A stretch of 64,000 bases of DNA from Sipunculus nudus (taxonomy: Eukaryota > Annelida > Sipuncula > Golfingiida > Sipunculidae): positions 54,132,250-54,196,249 of the forward strand of contig CM049318.1 in NCBI GenBank assembly GCA_026874595.1, read 5' to 3'. A model generated the notes under the pieces. It was not told the origin of the DNA. It searched no databases and saw only the letters and a program-made list of their open reading frames with translations. The position numbers and the translations under genes are program-made. Positions 63,085 through 64,000 of this stretch are shown piece by piece; position 1 is the stretch's first letter; every line of letters starts with the position of its first letter.

Positions 63085-63432
63085 ATAGCTCTAACAAATA
63101 TCAGTGCGGTTATCGATTGATGTGACAAAATACTGCACGATTATAGATAGCTCTGAAAGGAATCAGCGAGATCATTGGTGGCTCCGACAATAATCAGCGC
63201 GATTATTGATGGCTCTGACAAGAATCAGCGCGATCATTGATTGCTCTGACAAGAATCAGCGAGATTACTGATGGCTCTGACAAGAATCTGCGAGATCATT
63301 GATGGCTCTGACAAGAATCAGAGCGGTCATTGATGGCTCTGACAAGATTCAGAGCGATCATTGATGGCTCTGACAAGAATCAGCGAGATTTTTTATGGCT
63401 CTGACAAGAATCAGCGCGATTATCGACGTCAT
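63085..63432. repeat. 31 bp minisatellite, about ten units
   Basis: Unit GATGGCTCTGACAAGAATCA plus GCGCGATCATT. GCTCTG recurs at 63212, 63243, 63274, 63305, 63336 and 63367, with diverged units at both ends. Confidence 0.9.
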
Positions 63433-64000
63433 TTGTGAATCAAGAATCTGTCGATGCTTCTAACATAAATCGGTTCAGTCAATGCAATTAAGGACAGATT
63501 CGATTATCGGTGGTCCTTAGAAGAAACGATATCAAAATAAAGTTAATTTTATATACTTTTCAGATTTTTGTCTGTCTGGCAAGTAAAACATTACATCACG
63601 GACATGAAAATATATCAAGAAAAACTTAATTTGTCTTTATATTGGCTTTGTAAAGACTGTGGTATCCCATTTTCTTAACAACGACTTCCAAACGCAGTTG
63701 TCCAAATAAAGTATACAGGCAGCCTTTGTTATAGTTATGTAATTTTATCGAGTCTCGAAAATTGATTTTAACGTATTTGTCGATACGAAGTATTCATATA
63801 ATATCGATCAGTGATTGCCGAACGGGGCGCATAATCGATATTAATATTACTTCCTGTAGCTAATTCTAATAATTATGGCCCTAATTAATGCATAATTTCA
63901 TATATCCCGGTACACATATACCTTATCAAATGTTACTCTCTCCCTGCCACAGTGCTTGTAACCAGGTTCGGTTAACCAAATGTCACTGGGCTATGACGGT
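63433..64000. other. Right edge, no recognised feature
   Basis: AT-rich; no gene or repeat recognised. Confidence 0.45.

Overview
This is a stretch of an AT-rich, intron-rich invertebrate animal genome. The evidence is spliced genes with GT/AG introns, a Notch-ligand gene, a secreted matrix metalloproteinase, a CYP2-type P450, and a dense load of LINE, DNA-transposon and LTR remnants. Nothing in the window fixes the phylum; a marine lophotrochozoan or a non-vertebrate deuterostome would both fit. All three host genes lie on the minus strand, so each reads right to left.

Layout: (1) 199-4218, a CYP2-clan cytochrome P450 in four visible exons; the exon with the heme cysteine lies off the left edge, and exon 1 has a frame break in a T9 run. 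(2) 4219-16076, no host gene: a Harbinger-type MITE, an array of about 148 bp units, other repeats and three dead LINE pieces. (3) 16077-21382, a complete seven-exon matrix metalloproteinase of 384 residues with cysteine switch, furin site and zinc motif. It has no hemopexin domain and ends in a Thr/Pro repeat tail. (4) 21383-29819, repeats only, including a long fold-back. (5) 29820-58121, a very large DSL-type Notch ligand (MNNL, DSL, 46 EGF modules, juxtamembrane domain, one membrane span, short tail). Forty-five EGF modules lie in a single 5.3 kb exon, built mostly from a 453 bp (four-EGF) unit repeated more than eight times. The signal-peptide exon was not found. (6) Inside one intron of that gene (44155-51594) sits a nearly intact 7.4 kb Ty3/Gypsy-like LTR retrotransposon with 5 bp target duplications. 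Its integrase lies before its reverse transcriptase, as in the Gmr1 group, and its gag resembles the SCAN domain. (7) 58122-64000, flank with a candidate promoter and a 31 bp minisatellite.

The three host genes are not an operon or pathway. The ligand would act at the cell surface on Notch, the metalloproteinase in the extracellular matrix, and the P450 in the ER. Three coding frames (P450, ligand juxtamembrane exon, retrotransposon RNase H) are each broken by an apparent indel of one base, or two in one reading of the P450 case, in or beside a homopolymer. Assembly error is therefore a real alternative to gene decay. The strongest candidate for something undescribed is the DSL ligand with its glycosylation-site-rich, concertedly evolving EGF array.
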